Source: Actinomycetales bacterium (GTDB lineage Bacteria > Actinomycetota > Actinomycetes > Actinomycetales > Microbacteriaceae). Taken from it: a DNA stretch of 41,310 nt. The stretch covers positions 1 to 41,310 of the forward strand of contig JAATFB010000010.1 of NCBI GenBank assembly GCA_015655415.1, read 5' to 3'. Under the pieces are notes generated by a model. The model was not told the DNA's origin. It did not search any database and saw only the letters and a list, made by a program, of their open reading frames with translations. The translations under genes were made by a program, and so were the position numbers. This document shows, in pieces, positions 15,462-24,789 of this stretch. Numbering within the stretch: the first letter of the stretch is position 1; every line of letters begins with the position of its first letter.

Positions 15462-16628
15462 GTGAGGATCGCGCTGGCGACGAGCTCCTACGCCCCGTAC
15501 GTCGGCGGTGTCGAGGAGCACGTGCGCAACGTCGCGGGGATCCTCCGCCGCCGCGGACACGACGTCGTCGTCTGGACGATCGACCGCGAGGGACGCTTCG
15601 GCGTCCGCGACGTCGACGGCATCGAGGTCTGGGACCTGCCGGCTCCGCTGCCGACCCGCACCGTGCGGGCCATGCCCGGGCTCGCGGTGCGGATGCCGCG
15701 CGCCGCGCTGCTCTGGCGGAGGGCGTTCCGCGCGCACCGCCCCGATGTGATCCATGTGCACTGCTTCGGACCCAACGGCACATACGCGCGCGTGCTCGCG
15801 GCGCACACCCGCACGCCGCTCGTCGTCACCGCCCACGGCGAGACCCTCGCGGACGACGATGGCCTGTTCTCACGCTCGCGCTTCGCGATCCGCAGCCTGA
15901 TCAGGGGTCTCGCACAGGCGGCGGCGGTGACCGGATGCTCGCAGGTCGTGCTCGACGATCTGGTCGCGCGGTTCGGCCTCGCCGCCGGGCGGGGACGCGT
16001 CGTCGTCAACGGCATCGATCTCGACGAGCCGATCGGCGCCCCGCCGCCGGGCGTCGGCGGTCGCTACGTCGCGGCGGTCGGCCGCGTGCAGAGGCTGAAG
16101 GGCTTCGACCTGCTCGTCGAGGCGTTCGCGCGGGCCGCGCTGCCGGAGGACGTGCGCCTGGTGATCGGGGGCGGGGGCCCGCAGCTGAGTGCATTGCGCG
16201 AGCAGGCGGACCGGCTGGGCGTGGGGGACCGGGTCGTGCTGCCGGGCTGGCTCGACCGGGCCGGCGTGGGAGGCGTGCGCCGGGGCGCGTTCATCGGCGT
16301 GGTCCCGAGCCGTTCCGAGCCGTTCGGCATCGCGGCGCTCGAGGTGTGGCGGGCCGGGTCCGCGCTCATCGCCACGACGCGCGGGGGACCGCCGGAGTTC
16401 GTCGAGGACGGTGTGGACGGCATCCTGGTGGATCCCGAAGACGTGGACGCCCTGGCGTCCGCCCTCCGCGACCTGACGGAGGACCCGGGCCGTGCGAGCT
16501 CGATCGGCGCGGCGGGCGCACGCCGGGTGCGCGAGTTCACGTGGGACCGGACCGTCGCCGCCTACGAGTCCGTCTACGGCGAGGTCGCGGGCGCCCAGGC
16601 CGACACGGCGGACAGTGACATCACGTAG
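15462..16628 (+). CDS. Family 4 glycosyltransferase
   Basis: This 388-residue GT-B enzyme opens with RIALATSSYAPYVGGVEEHV, the common start of GT4 transferases. The middle contains VIHVHCFGPNGTYARVL and LVVTAHGETLADDDGLF. The donor half has YVAAVGRVQRLKGFDLLVEA, and the EX7E motif is in SRSEPFGIAALEVW. The start is GTG 15462; the frame is open upstream, but that extension lies in the divergent promoter region and antisense to the neighbouring GT4. The 3' end overlaps the oppositely directed glycosidase-like gene by 55 bases (16574-16628), an uncommon convergent overlap. The sugar specificity is unknown. Confidence 0.9.
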   Translation: MRIALATSSYAPYVGGVEEHVRNVAGILRRRGHDVVVWTIDREGRFGVRDVDGIEVWDLPAPLPTRTVRAMPGLAVRMPRAALLWRRAFRAHRPDVIHVHCFGPNGTYARVLAAHTRTPLVVTAHGETLADDDGLFSRSRFAIRSLIRGLAQAAAVTGCSQVVLDDLVARFGLAAGRGRVVVNGIDLDEPIGAPPPGVGGRYVAAVGRVQRLKGFDLLVEAFARAALPEDVRLVIGGGGPQLSALREQADRLGVGDRVVLPGWLDRAGVGGVRRGAFIGVVPSRSEPFGIAALEVWRAGSALIATTRGGPPEFVEDGVDGILVDPEDVDALASALRDLTEDPGRASSIGAAGARRVREFTWDRTVAAYESVYGEVAGAQADTADSDIT

Positions 16629-19600
16629 TCGGTCGCGGTCTGCAGGCCCATGAAGGGCGGCGGCAGACCTCCGGCGAAGCCGGTGTAGTTCATGTCGAGC
16701 ATTCTGACGCCGCGGATGCTCGTCCACTCGGCGCGCACGCGCACGGCCCTCGCCTCGATCGGATCGAAGCGGAACACCACGGTGCGCTCCCAGAACTGGT
16801 CCTTCGGGCGGGCCACGACCCGCCAGGATCCGTCCGGCGCCTGCACGGAGACCGTGTACGAGCGCAGGCCCGCCTCGCAGCACGCGATGTTCCCGGTGGA
16901 GACGGCGACCCGGTCGATCCTCCTCGTCGACGACAGCGGAATGGTGACGGTCGGATGCGGGTCGATCCCGCCACGCAGAGACCCGGAGCGCCACGGACGA
17001 TACGGGTCGGCCGTGCCCAACGTGATGGTCTGCGGGTGCGAGCCCTTGTGCGTGGACGAAGCGCTGACCTTCTGCCCGGCCAGCAGATCCGGGCCGTACC
17101 TCTCCGGGGCGGAGACGCCCAGCTTGCTCCCGGGGACCGCCCGGAAGAACTGCGGGGTCGCGGTGAGGGTGACCCGGGCGCTGCCGCCGGAGAGCGACAC
17201 GGCGCTCGTCGCATCGTATTCGTCGGTGACGCTGACGGAGGCGGCGTCGGTGGTCAGCAGCGCGGACAGCCGCGCCTCGTCGGTCCAGGCGACCAGCATC
17301 GTGTCGTCGCCCGGCACGCGCATGGCGTGGGTGAACGGGATGCCGGTGCTCACCGTCTGGGGCCGGCCGCGGCCCGCCAGCATCCGGGAGACGGTCGCGT
17401 ACGACAGCGCCCCGGGCTTCACATACGACCGGTACTGGATGAGCGACCAGCTGGAGTCGTTCTCGCCCCAGCCGCCCTCGCTGAAGAAGTACGTCCAGCC
17501 GGCGATCCCGTCGAGCCGATACCAGAGCAGCTTGCGGGCCACGTCGGATCCCTGGTCCCAGTACGCGGTGGCGCTGTCCGTGGTCCATCCCGATTCGGTG
17601 TCCCAGAGCGGGAGTCCGGCGCACGAGGACCCGAGGGCCTCGGCCAGGGCGTGGAACCCCGCCCCCTTGTCCTGGAAGCCCTCCTCCTCCCACGATCTGT
17701 TCCAGCCGGTGTACGGGTGCACGCCGATGGCGTCGACGCGGGAGCAAACGCCGTCAGACGCCGCCTTCCTCCACCATGACGTCTCGAATCCGAGCGTGTT
17801 GCCGGCGATCACGAAGGAGTCGGCGCGGACCGCGTGCGCGGCGTCCGCGAAGGGGATCTCGACCTTCTTCCAGTACTCGTCGGCGGAGGCGTAGGCGTTG
17901 TTCGGCTCGTTGAAGGCCTCCCACGAGGTGATCGCGGGCGCCTGGCGGGCGAACTCGGCGACGATGAGCCTCACCCAGCCCGCCCAGGTTCCGGAGGAGA
18001 CGGCATCCTTCTCGGCGTCGCCCCCGCTGCCGACCTGCACGATCAGCCTGACCCCGTGGTCGGCCGCGTAGGCGCCGGCAGCCCGGAGGTCGTGGAACGG
18101 ATCCGCATCGGGGTCGTCGGAGAGGTTCGCGCCAGGCAGCGCCCCCCACGTGATGGCCGCCGCGCTCGGCGTCGACGTCGGGTGGGGCACCAGGCTGCCG
18201 AAGTCGAGCTGCACGCGATCGCTGCCGATGCCGAGCCGCGCCGCGAGCTGAACGCCACGCAACGGTGCTGGGCCTCCCCAGTCGTCGCCCGGAGCGAGGG
18301 CTCCGAGACCGAGCGCGGAGCCAGGGGCGCCGACGGAATAGTGCAGGCACGACCCCGACAGCACGGAGCCCGACGAGGCGTCGACGAGCTCCAGGCTCAC
18401 CTCGTAGGGCCCCGGGCGCGTTGTCGGCAGCTGCAACGCGGTCTCCCCTCCTCCCCAGGGGATGGCGACGCTCGTGAATCCCGAGTCGGTGCGATCCGCC
18501 AGCGTCGGATCGCCTGTCACGGTGTAGCGCGCCTCGATGCTGGGCCGTTGCGCGCCCGGCAGCTCGCCCCAGCCCTTCTCCGTGCGCAGGTAGACGGCGG
18601 GCGTCCGGCCGGCGTCGAACTGGTTGAACGGCTCGTGGGTGACGGCGCCGATCCCCAGACCCAGCTGCGCCAGGTCGGGCTCGATGTCGGCCGTCGGTGA
18701 GATGGGCGCCGCGAGACGGGCCGTCATCTGGGCCGAGGTGAGGGTCGCTACGCTTTCGACGGCGCCGTCGCCGGACTTCACGAGCAGCCAGTAGCGGCCG
18801 CCGGCCTCGACCATCGACGACGGCGTCGCGGGCGAGAAGCCGTCCTGTCCCGCCAGCCAGACCCCTTTGCGCACGCCGAGCGCGTCGACCCACTGCACGC
18901 CGTATGCGGTGCTGAGAAGGAATCCGTCGCCCCCGGGCCCTGGCACGACCGAGCCGAGCTGGTGCGGCGACGGGGTCGACGGCAGGAACGCGGAGGCCGC
19001 GTCGCCGTCCCCGCCGTCGGCGGGATAGACGGCATGCAGGCGCACGGCGCGCGTGTCGAGGTCGATTGCCTCCAGCGTGGTCACGGGCCTCGACCCGCCC
19101 GAGGTCGAAAGACCGGCGACGAGTCCGCCGCCGAGACTGTCCTCGATCTCCTCGGGCACCCCGGTCAGGACGCCGAGGTCCTGACCGGAGGGTCGCATGA
19201 CGTGCACCGTGTGCTCGCCTTCTCCGATCAGCAGCGCCGCGTCGCCCTGATAGCGCGGGACCCACACGATGTTCTGGAGGTCGAGCGGGTGTCCGGTGCT
19301 CTCGCGGCTCTTCGGAACCTGGAACGATCCGAGGCGGGACCCGTCTGCGGCGAGGTGCACGATCCGCCGCGTCGAGCCGTGGTACGAGTCGACGACGAAC
19401 AGGGAACCGTCCCCGGCGAGAGCCCACCGGCCCTCGTGCTTGATTGGGACGGCGATGCGCCCCATGGCCTTGCCGGTGGCGGAGAACCGGAGGAACTCCG
19501 AGGTCCCGTCATCGAGGTCGCGATCCACCACCACCGTGTCGCCGGCGACGGCCAGGCCCCCGAGTGCGCCCTTGCCGCCGATCTTCCACGAGGTGAGCCG

Positions 19601-19840
19601 GGGTGCGCTCGCGTTCGCGGGCCGGTCGGCGGTGATCTTGCTCACGAGCGGGCCGTCGAAGCCGCAGACCGCGGTCGAGGCGGACGCGGCGACCGTTGAG
19701 CCCCTCGCACCAGCACCGGAGGCGGCATCCGTCGCGGCACGGCCGTCACGGGTGGTCCCGATCGCGACCCAGCTCACGCCGACGACGAGGGCGGCCGCCG
19801 TGACGGCGGCCAGCGTTCCCCACCAGCGTCGCGGGCGCAT
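16574..19840 (-). CDS. Secreted multidomain glycoside-hydrolase-like protein
   Basis: This 1088-residue protein starts MRPRRWWGTLAAV with a membrane segment or signal peptide (about 7-27). Residues 40-420 contain repeated four-strand-like units (GGLAVAGDTVVVDRDLDDG, WALAGDGSLFVVDSY) that suggest a beta-propeller. Residues 520-870 look like a clan GH-A barrel (as in GH39-type enzymes): Glu645 in SWEAFNEPNNAY would be the acid/base and Glu749 in LWDTESGW the nucleophile. Residues 915-1040 resemble a discoidin (F5/8 type C) carbohydrate-binding module. It may trim or release the polysaccharide made by this locus (inference). ATG 19840 has GAGGAAG four bases upstream; longer in-frame starts lie beyond this site. 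The gene overlaps the 3' end of the plus-strand GT4 gene. Confidence 0.82.
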   Translation of the reverse strand: MRPRRWWGTLAAVTAAALVVGVSWVAIGTTRDGRAATDAASGAGARGSTVAASASTAVCGFDGPLVSKITADRPANASAPRLTSWKIGGKGALGGLAVAGDTVVVDRDLDDGTSEFLRFSATGKAMGRIAVPIKHEGRWALAGDGSLFVVDSYHGSTRRIVHLAADGSRLGSFQVPKSRESTGHPLDLQNIVWVPRYQGDAALLIGEGEHTVHVMRPSGQDLGVLTGVPEEIEDSLGGGLVAGLSTSGGSRPVTTLEAIDLDTRAVRLHAVYPADGGDGDAASAFLPSTPSPHQLGSVVPGPGGDGFLLSTAYGVQWVDALGVRKGVWLAGQDGFSPATPSSMVEAGGRYWLLVKSGDGAVESVATLTSAQMTARLAAPISPTADIEPDLAQLGLGIGAVTHEPFNQFDAGRTPAVYLRTEKGWGELPGAQRPSIEARYTVTGDPTLADRTDSGFTSVAIPWGGGETALQLPTTRPGPYEVSLELVDASSGSVLSGSCLHYSVGAPGSALGLGALAPGDDWGGPAPLRGVQLAARLGIGSDRVQLDFGSLVPHPTSTPSAAAITWGALPGANLSDDPDADPFHDLRAAGAYAADHGVRLIVQVGSGGDAEKDAVSSGTWAGWVRLIVAEFARQAPAITSWEAFNEPNNAYASADEYWKKVEIPFADAAHAVRADSFVIAGNTLGFETSWWRKAASDGVCSRVDAIGVHPYTGWNRSWEEEGFQDKGAGFHALAEALGSSCAGLPLWDTESGWTTDSATAYWDQGSDVARKLLWYRLDGIAGWTYFFSEGGWGENDSSWSLIQYRSYVKPGALSYATVSRMLAGRGRPQTVSTGIPFTHAMRVPGDDTMLVAWTDEARLSALLTTDAASVSVTDEYDATSAVSLSGGSARVTLTATPQFFRAVPGSKLGVSAPERYGPDLLAGQKVSASSTHKGSHPQTITLGTADPYRPWRSGSLRGGIDPHPTVTIPLSSTRRIDRVAVSTGNIACCEAGLRSYTVSVQAPDGSWRVVARPKDQFWERTVVFRFDPIEARAVRVRAEWTSIRGVRMLDMNYTGFAGGLPPPFMGLQTATDYVMSLSAVSAWAPATSP

Positions 19841-19956
19841 CGGACTTCCTCGTGGCCGCCGGTCGGGTGCCGGCTGCTCAGATGACTCTGCGGCGCGGCG
19901 GCGTGGTCCCAGTATGCGGGAGAAGATGAGGATGTCACAGCGGCGTCTCGGGGTTC

Positions 19957-20925
19957 TCAGGTGTTTCCGTGGGTCATCCGGGCCGGGGCGTCTCGCCCGT
20001 GCTGCGGTCGCGGCAGGTACAGCCGTCGCTCGCCCCGCAGCATCGCGTGTCCGGCGGCCACCCCGATCGACTCCACGAGCCGCAGCTCGTCCTCGTCGAG
20101 CTCGCGACGGCCGTGCCGCCTCGTGCGGTGCCAGGCCAGGCGCAGCCGGCGTCGCCACTCCCGCAGCCGCGGCATCCTCAGCGACTCCCCCCACCAGTGG
20201 TATCCGATGTACGCCCCGGAGAGCCCCTTCTGGCGGGCGATCCGCAGGAAGTGCTCGTTCGAGGCGCGCGCGGGGTCGGGATGGTGAACGACCTCCGCGT
20301 CCGGGACGAGCCCCACCCGGGCACCGCGCTCGCGGATCATCTCCTCGAACAGGGACTCCTCGCCGAAGGCGAAGTCGGGCCAGCCCGCGCCGATCCGCTC
20401 GTCCCAGAGGCCGAGGGCGAGGGTGCGGCGGTGGAGGCCCATCCCGGCTCCGACGATCCGTGCCTCGTCACGGAGATTGGCCTCCGCGAGCCACTCCCGA
20501 GCCAGGGGCGAGCGCAGCCGGTCGAACTCCGGCCCGAGGCGCACCGGCGCGGCCGTGGCGTCGTATCGCCCCTCGAGCAGGGGCGCGGCCATCCTGACCG
20601 GCCAGTCGGCGCCGAAGTCGACGTCGTCGTCGGTGAACACGAGCGCATCTGCGCGTGCCAGCGCGCATGCCGCCGTTCGAGCGCGGGAGAGCCCGGGTAG
20701 CGCGCAGCGTTCCACGCGGATGCGCGGATCGGCGAGGGTCAGACCGCCTGCGGCGGAGTTGTCGATCACCAGGACCTCGACGTCGGGGGAGGCGTCGAGC
20801 ACGGCGGAGAGCCGGCGTGTCAGCTCCGTCATCCGGTCGGGCGCCCCGGTGGTGCACACGATCAGCGACACGCGGGGATCCTCCCGCCCGCGATCCGGGG
20901 GCCGCTCGCTGCTGGCGGGGGTCAC
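19957..20925 (-). CDS. Family 2 glycosyltransferase
   Basis: This 322-residue GT2 enzyme has VSLIVCTTGAPDRM, EVLVIDNSAAGG and LSRARTAACALARADALVF, leading to the acidic motif FTDDDVDFG (metal and nucleotide binding). The catalytic part GAGWPDFAFGEESLFEEMI is followed by GLVPDAEVVHHPDP, typical of GT2 enzymes with an E-E/S-type base. The end is very basic (REWRRRLRLAWHRTRRHGRR), perhaps for membrane contact. The GTG at 20925 overlaps the stop of the upstream GT4 by four bases (GTGA, 20922-20925), so the two are coupled. It ends 116 bases before the glycosidase-like gene, which runs in the same direction. Donor unknown. Confidence 0.9.
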   Translation of the reverse strand: MTPASSERPPDRGREDPRVSLIVCTTGAPDRMTELTRRLSAVLDASPDVEVLVIDNSAAGGLTLADPRIRVERCALPGLSRARTAACALARADALVFTDDDVDFGADWPVRMAAPLLEGRYDATAAPVRLGPEFDRLRSPLAREWLAEANLRDEARIVGAGMGLHRRTLALGLWDERIGAGWPDFAFGEESLFEEMIRERGARVGLVPDAEVVHHPDPARASNEHFLRIARQKGLSGAYIGYHWWGESLRMPRLREWRRRLRLAWHRTRRHGRRELDEDELRLVESIGVAAGHAMLRGERRLYLPRPQHGRDAPARMTHGNT

Positions 20926-22025
20926 GACGCCATCGGCTCGACGGAGACGGGAGGGCGTCGTGCGTGCGAGCGCAGCCACTCGTCGATGGGCGCGGCCGCG
21001 GCGTCCCACGTCATGGTAGACAGAGCGATCGCCCTCGACGGTGACGGCGCGGGCTCGCGGCCCCGCCGCCGCAGTCGCGCCACGATCCAGTCGGCCCAGG
21101 TCCCGGCCTCGTCGGAGACGAACGCGGGCGGCTCGTCGAAGGCGTTGGCACCGTCGGGCGTCGCGATCACCGCGGCTCCCGTCGCCAGGGCCTCGGCGAA
21201 CTTGACCGACGCACCAACGCCGTCCCTGACGGGCACCGCGACGACGGCGGCCGACGCCGTGAACCCGGCCAGGTCCTCGACCCGTCCGACGAAGCGCATG
21301 CTCGGCGGCCACGTCGAGGTGTCGTCGACCCCGGTTCCCGCCACGAGTGCGACGGCGCCGGGCAGCCTGCGCTCCACCAGCGGCCAGACCCGGGCGGCGA
21401 ACCACTCCAGCCCGACCCGGTTCGGATGCCACGACCAGCTCCCGAACAGCGCGACTCTGGGCTCGTCGCGAGAAAATCCGCGATCCGGCCACTCATCGGG
21501 GTCGACGCCGAGCGGGGCGGTGAAGGCCTTGCCAGCCGCCTCCGGGTGCACCCCGAGGAGGCGTCGGGTCTCGACATCCGAACAGGTCATGACGCCGTCG
21601 GCCGACCGCACGGCCCTGCTCTCCGTGACGCGCTCCTCCTCTGCGGCGTCCGACCGGCCGCCCACCGCGTGCCAATGGCTCATGACGTTGTGCATGTCCA
21701 GCAGCACGGGCGTGTCGAGGGACTCCGGCAGCAGCCAGGACGACTCGTGGTGCGAGACCACGACGGCGTCCCAGCGCGGTTCGCCGATCGTCCGCCGTGC
21801 GCGCAGCACGAGCCGCCGCCGCGGGCGGCCGAACACCGTCACGCGAGGGCGGATCACCGGCACGACGGTGCGGATGCTCGCATCGCTCTGCCCCGTCGTG
21901 GGCACGAGCACGGTGACGGCGTGGCCGCGCGCCACGAGCGCCTTGATCTGGTGGAACTGCCGGCGTTGGCCGCCCTGGCCGTCGCGCGACGGAGTCTCCG
22001 TGCTGACCCAGAGAACGCGCGCCAT
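20922..22025 (-). CDS. Family 4-like glycosyltransferase
   Basis: The 367-residue protein starts ARVLWVSTETPSRDGQGGQR, a GT-B N-terminus with the glycine-rich acceptor loop. LLDMHNVMSHWHA and TCSDVETRRLLGV follow, then the donor half with VALFGSWSWHPNRVGLEWF and VPVRDGVGASVKFAEALATG. The latter replaces the classical EX7E segment by the G-V-G-A-S-x-K-F-x-E-A form seen in a well-known GT4 subgroup. ATG 22025 is preceded by GGGAGG. It is the first gene of a two-gene unit with the following GT2. The acceptor and sugar are unknown. Confidence 0.88.
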   Translation of the reverse strand: MARVLWVSTETPSRDGQGGQRRQFHQIKALVARGHAVTVLVPTTGQSDASIRTVVPVIRPRVTVFGRPRRRLVLRARRTIGEPRWDAVVVSHHESSWLLPESLDTPVLLDMHNVMSHWHAVGGRSDAAEEERVTESRAVRSADGVMTCSDVETRRLLGVHPEAAGKAFTAPLGVDPDEWPDRGFSRDEPRVALFGSWSWHPNRVGLEWFAARVWPLVERRLPGAVALVAGTGVDDTSTWPPSMRFVGRVEDLAGFTASAAVVAVPVRDGVGASVKFAEALATGAAVIATPDGANAFDEPPAFVSDEAGTWADWIVARLRRRGREPAPSPSRAIALSTMTWDAAAAPIDEWLRSHARRPPVSVEPMAS

Positions 22026-22105
22026 GACAAGGACCTCCCGCCGTGACCCAGGCTAGCCGAGCCGCGATCCGGATGCCGATCGGTCAGGGCCCCGGGTCCG
22101 TGACC

Positions 22106-24661
22106 TCAGCCGGCCTCCAGGTGCCTGGAGACCTCCTCGGCCAGCTCCGTCACGTGGGGACGTCGCAGCATCGACAGGTGGTCGCCGGGGACGCGGACGA
22201 TAGTCGCCGCTCGGGTGAACCAGCCACCGGCCGCCGTGTCGGGCGTGCCCTCCGCCAGGTAGGCGTACGCGTTGTCGAGGGCGAGCGGATGCCGGAGCCG
22301 GTAGCGGCGGGCCGCCGACCCGCCCACCTCGAACCACGCGCGGAATCGGCCGTCCTCGCGCGACCTGCGCCAGAACGAGCGGGTGACGAGCGGGTGGCGG
22401 GATGCGAGCTCGTGTCGCAGTCGCGCGAGAGCGGAGCCGTCGCCGACATCGTCGGAGCGGGGCGTCAGAAGCGCTGACAGCGAGGCGGAGCGTGCGACGG
22501 TCCGCGCATCGGGCGGGTCGAGCAGACCGAGATAGGCGACGCACTCGCCGGCCTCGAGCAGTCGGCGGGCCACGTCGAGGGCGATCAGCGCACCGAGCGA
22601 GTGGCCCAGCAGGGCGTAGGGACCGGCCGGCTGTGTCCGGCGTATGGTGCGCAGGTAGCGGCGGGACATCCGGCCGATCGTCGTGTCGGGGAGCTCGCTG
22701 CCCTCCAGGCCGCGCGCCTGGATCCCGTAGACGGGGCGGGGCGTGCGAAGCCGTTGCGCGAGCTCCCGCAGCTGCAGGGCGAGCCCGCCCGCCCCGCTGA
22801 TGGCGAAGATCGGGAGGCCGGTGCCGGGCGCAATGGTGGTCATGATGCCGTCGATCAGGTGCCCGGCGTCGCCGTGCGGCAGGCGTGCCAGCTGAGCGGC
22901 GCTCGGGTTCTGCATGATCGTGGCGGAGGTGATCTGCAGGTCGAGCTGGTCCTGGAGGATCGCGACCATCTCTTCCACCGCGAGCGAGTCGAGCCCGAGC
23001 TCGAAGAGGTCGTCGTCGACGCCGACGGCCTCGAGTCCGAGCGTCGCAGCCGCCACGTCGGCGATCGCCTCCTCGTATTCGTACTTGCGCACCATGGGCG
23101 GGTCGGCGGGCGGAGGCGGCTCGGGCAGGCGGAGACGTTCGATCTTCCCGTTGGGGGTGCGCGGCAGCTCGGTCAGCTCGACCACCTGCGCGGGAACCAT
23201 GTAGCCGGGCAGCTCGGCGATCAGGCGTCGGCGGAGCGCGGCGCCCGAGACCCACCTGCCCGGCGTCGGCACCACATACGCGACGAGCATCGTCGTGCCG
23301 TCCCTCGTCGTGGTGGTCCTTCCGACGACCACCACGTCGTCCACCTCGCCCCCGGCGCGGATGTGCGATTCGATCTCGGCGGGTTCCACCAGGTAGCCGC
23401 GCACCTTCACCATGGTGTCGACACGGCCTCGGTATTCGAGCTGCCCGTCCTCGTTCCACCGCCCCAGGTCACCCGTGTCGTACGAGCGTCGGCCGTCCTC
23501 GAGCGTGCTGAATCGCCTGGCCGTCGAGGAGGGATCGCGCCAGTAGCCGCCGGACATGTGCTCGGCGACGACGTGGATGACCCCCACCTTCAACGGCTCG
23601 ACGATCGCCTCGCCCGACTCGTCGACGAGCACGACCTGCCGGCCGGGCCCGGGGGCGCCGACCGGCAGGAAGTCCTGATCCGGAAGCACGAAGTCGCGGT
23701 CCATGACGAGGCTCGAGATCGTCCACGCCTCGGAGCTGCCGAGCGAGTTGGCGATCACGCAGCTCTCGGGCGTGAACGAGCGGACCGCCGCCACGTCGCG
23801 GGTAAGGACCGTCTCGCCGCCGAGCAGCACGCGGCGCAGGGAGCCGAAGACATGACCGTCCGCGGCGGCACGCGCGATGCCGCGGACGATGAACGGCGTC
23901 GCCCCGAGCTCGGTGATGCGGTCGTCATCGAGGCGGCGGGCCAGGGCGTCGATGCCGAGCACGCGGGGATCGTGCAGATGCAGCTGACTGCCGAACGCGA
24001 GCGCCCGCACCAGCAGGCCCAGTCCGAAGACGAAGCCGAGGGGCACCGGGCACAGCACGCGCTGGTCGTTCCCACCCGCGATCGGCGCGGCGCCGAGCGC
24101 GGCGAGGAACGACGCGGAACCGATCGTGACACCCTTCGGCCTGCCCGTGGAGCCCGAGGTGAACACGATCGACAGGACGGTGTCGCCCGTGGCCCGCGTC
24201 GGCTCGAGGCGGCCGGCGCCGGCCGCGGGGCGCTCGGGCAGCGGGATCGGGATGCCGGCATCCGGGCCGATGAGCTCCGCCTGCTGCCGCAGGTGCGGCG
24301 CGTGGAGCACGGCGGCGGGGGCCGCGCCCTCGGCGATGCTCCGCATGCGGCCGACCGGTGTCGTGCTGTCCAGCATCACGACAGGGCGTGCGCACTTGGC
24401 GACGGCGAGGAAGGCGGCGACGGCCGCCACGTCGTGGCCGCAGAGCACCAGCACCGGCTCGTCGCCGGGGCCGAGCGCCGCGACGACGGCAGCCGCGACG
24501 ACGTCCGACCACACGTCGAGCTCGCGGTACGTCAGCCGGCCGGTCGCATCCGCCACCGCGACCTCGTCCCCGTGTCGGAGCACCATCTCGGCCACGGCGT
24601 GCACGAAGGAGTCGGTGCCCCGGACCCCGGTGTCGTGGGAGGTCTCGGTCGTCGACGCCAT
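22106..24661 (-). CDS. NRPS-like one-module protein: adenylation, carrier, thioesterase
   Basis: The 851-residue protein has three domains. Adenylation (about 10-520) shows FTSGSTGRPKG (167-177), NSLGSSEA, YDTGDLGRWNEDGQLEYRG, VRGYLVEPAEIESHI and PNGKIERL with Lys506. The carrier protein (about 525-600) has its phosphopantetheine Ser559 in LFELGLDSLAVEE. The alpha/beta-hydrolase thioesterase (about 615-851) has GHSLG (Ser688) and His828 in PGDHLSML. There is no condensation domain. In the A4 region PLGFVFGLG replaces the F-D-x-S segment whose Asp binds an amino group in amino-acid adenylation domains, so the substrate may be a carboxylic acid without an alpha-amino group. GAGGGGA precedes ATG 24661. 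It follows the ABC exporter genes by 128 bases; a role in acylating the glycan is inference. Confidence 0.88.
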   Translation of the reverse strand: MASTTETSHDTGVRGTDSFVHAVAEMVLRHGDEVAVADATGRLTYRELDVWSDVVAAAVVAALGPGDEPVLVLCGHDVAAVAAFLAVAKCARPVVMLDSTTPVGRMRSIAEGAAPAAVLHAPHLRQQAELIGPDAGIPIPLPERPAAGAGRLEPTRATGDTVLSIVFTSGSTGRPKGVTIGSASFLAALGAAPIAGGNDQRVLCPVPLGFVFGLGLLVRALAFGSQLHLHDPRVLGIDALARRLDDDRITELGATPFIVRGIARAAADGHVFGSLRRVLLGGETVLTRDVAAVRSFTPESCVIANSLGSSEAWTISSLVMDRDFVLPDQDFLPVGAPGPGRQVVLVDESGEAIVEPLKVGVIHVVAEHMSGGYWRDPSSTARRFSTLEDGRRSYDTGDLGRWNEDGQLEYRGRVDTMVKVRGYLVEPAEIESHIRAGGEVDDVVVVGRTTTTRDGTTMLVAYVVPTPGRWVSGAALRRRLIAELPGYMVPAQVVELTELPRTPNGKIERLRLPEPPPPADPPMVRKYEYEEAIADVAAATLGLEAVGVDDDLFELGLDSLAVEEMVAILQDQLDLQITSATIMQNPSAAQLARLPHGDAGHLIDGIMTTIAPGTGLPIFAISGAGGLALQLRELAQRLRTPRPVYGIQARGLEGSELPDTTIGRMSRRYLRTIRRTQPAGPYALLGHSLGALIALDVARRLLEAGECVAYLGLLDPPDARTVARSASLSALLTPRSDDVGDGSALARLRHELASRHPLVTRSFWRRSREDGRFRAWFEVGGSAARRYRLRHPLALDNAYAYLAEGTPDTAAGGWFTRAATIVRVPGDHLSMLRRPHVTELAEEVSRHLEAG

Positions 24662-24789
24662 GTCGTTCCCCTCGTGGGCTCGCCTCCGTCCGACGCGGGG
24701 CTGCCGGGCGTCGCGATCCATGGAGACCTGAGGATTCCCAGGATAGGACCTGATGAGTTCGCTGCGACAGGTCTGCGGACCGGTCCCGG

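Noticed and set aside
19841..20194. Longer N-terminus for the glycosidase-like protein
   Set aside because: It would run antisense-like through the neighbouring GT2 end and place the signal peptide internally; GAGGAAG before ATG 19840 decides.
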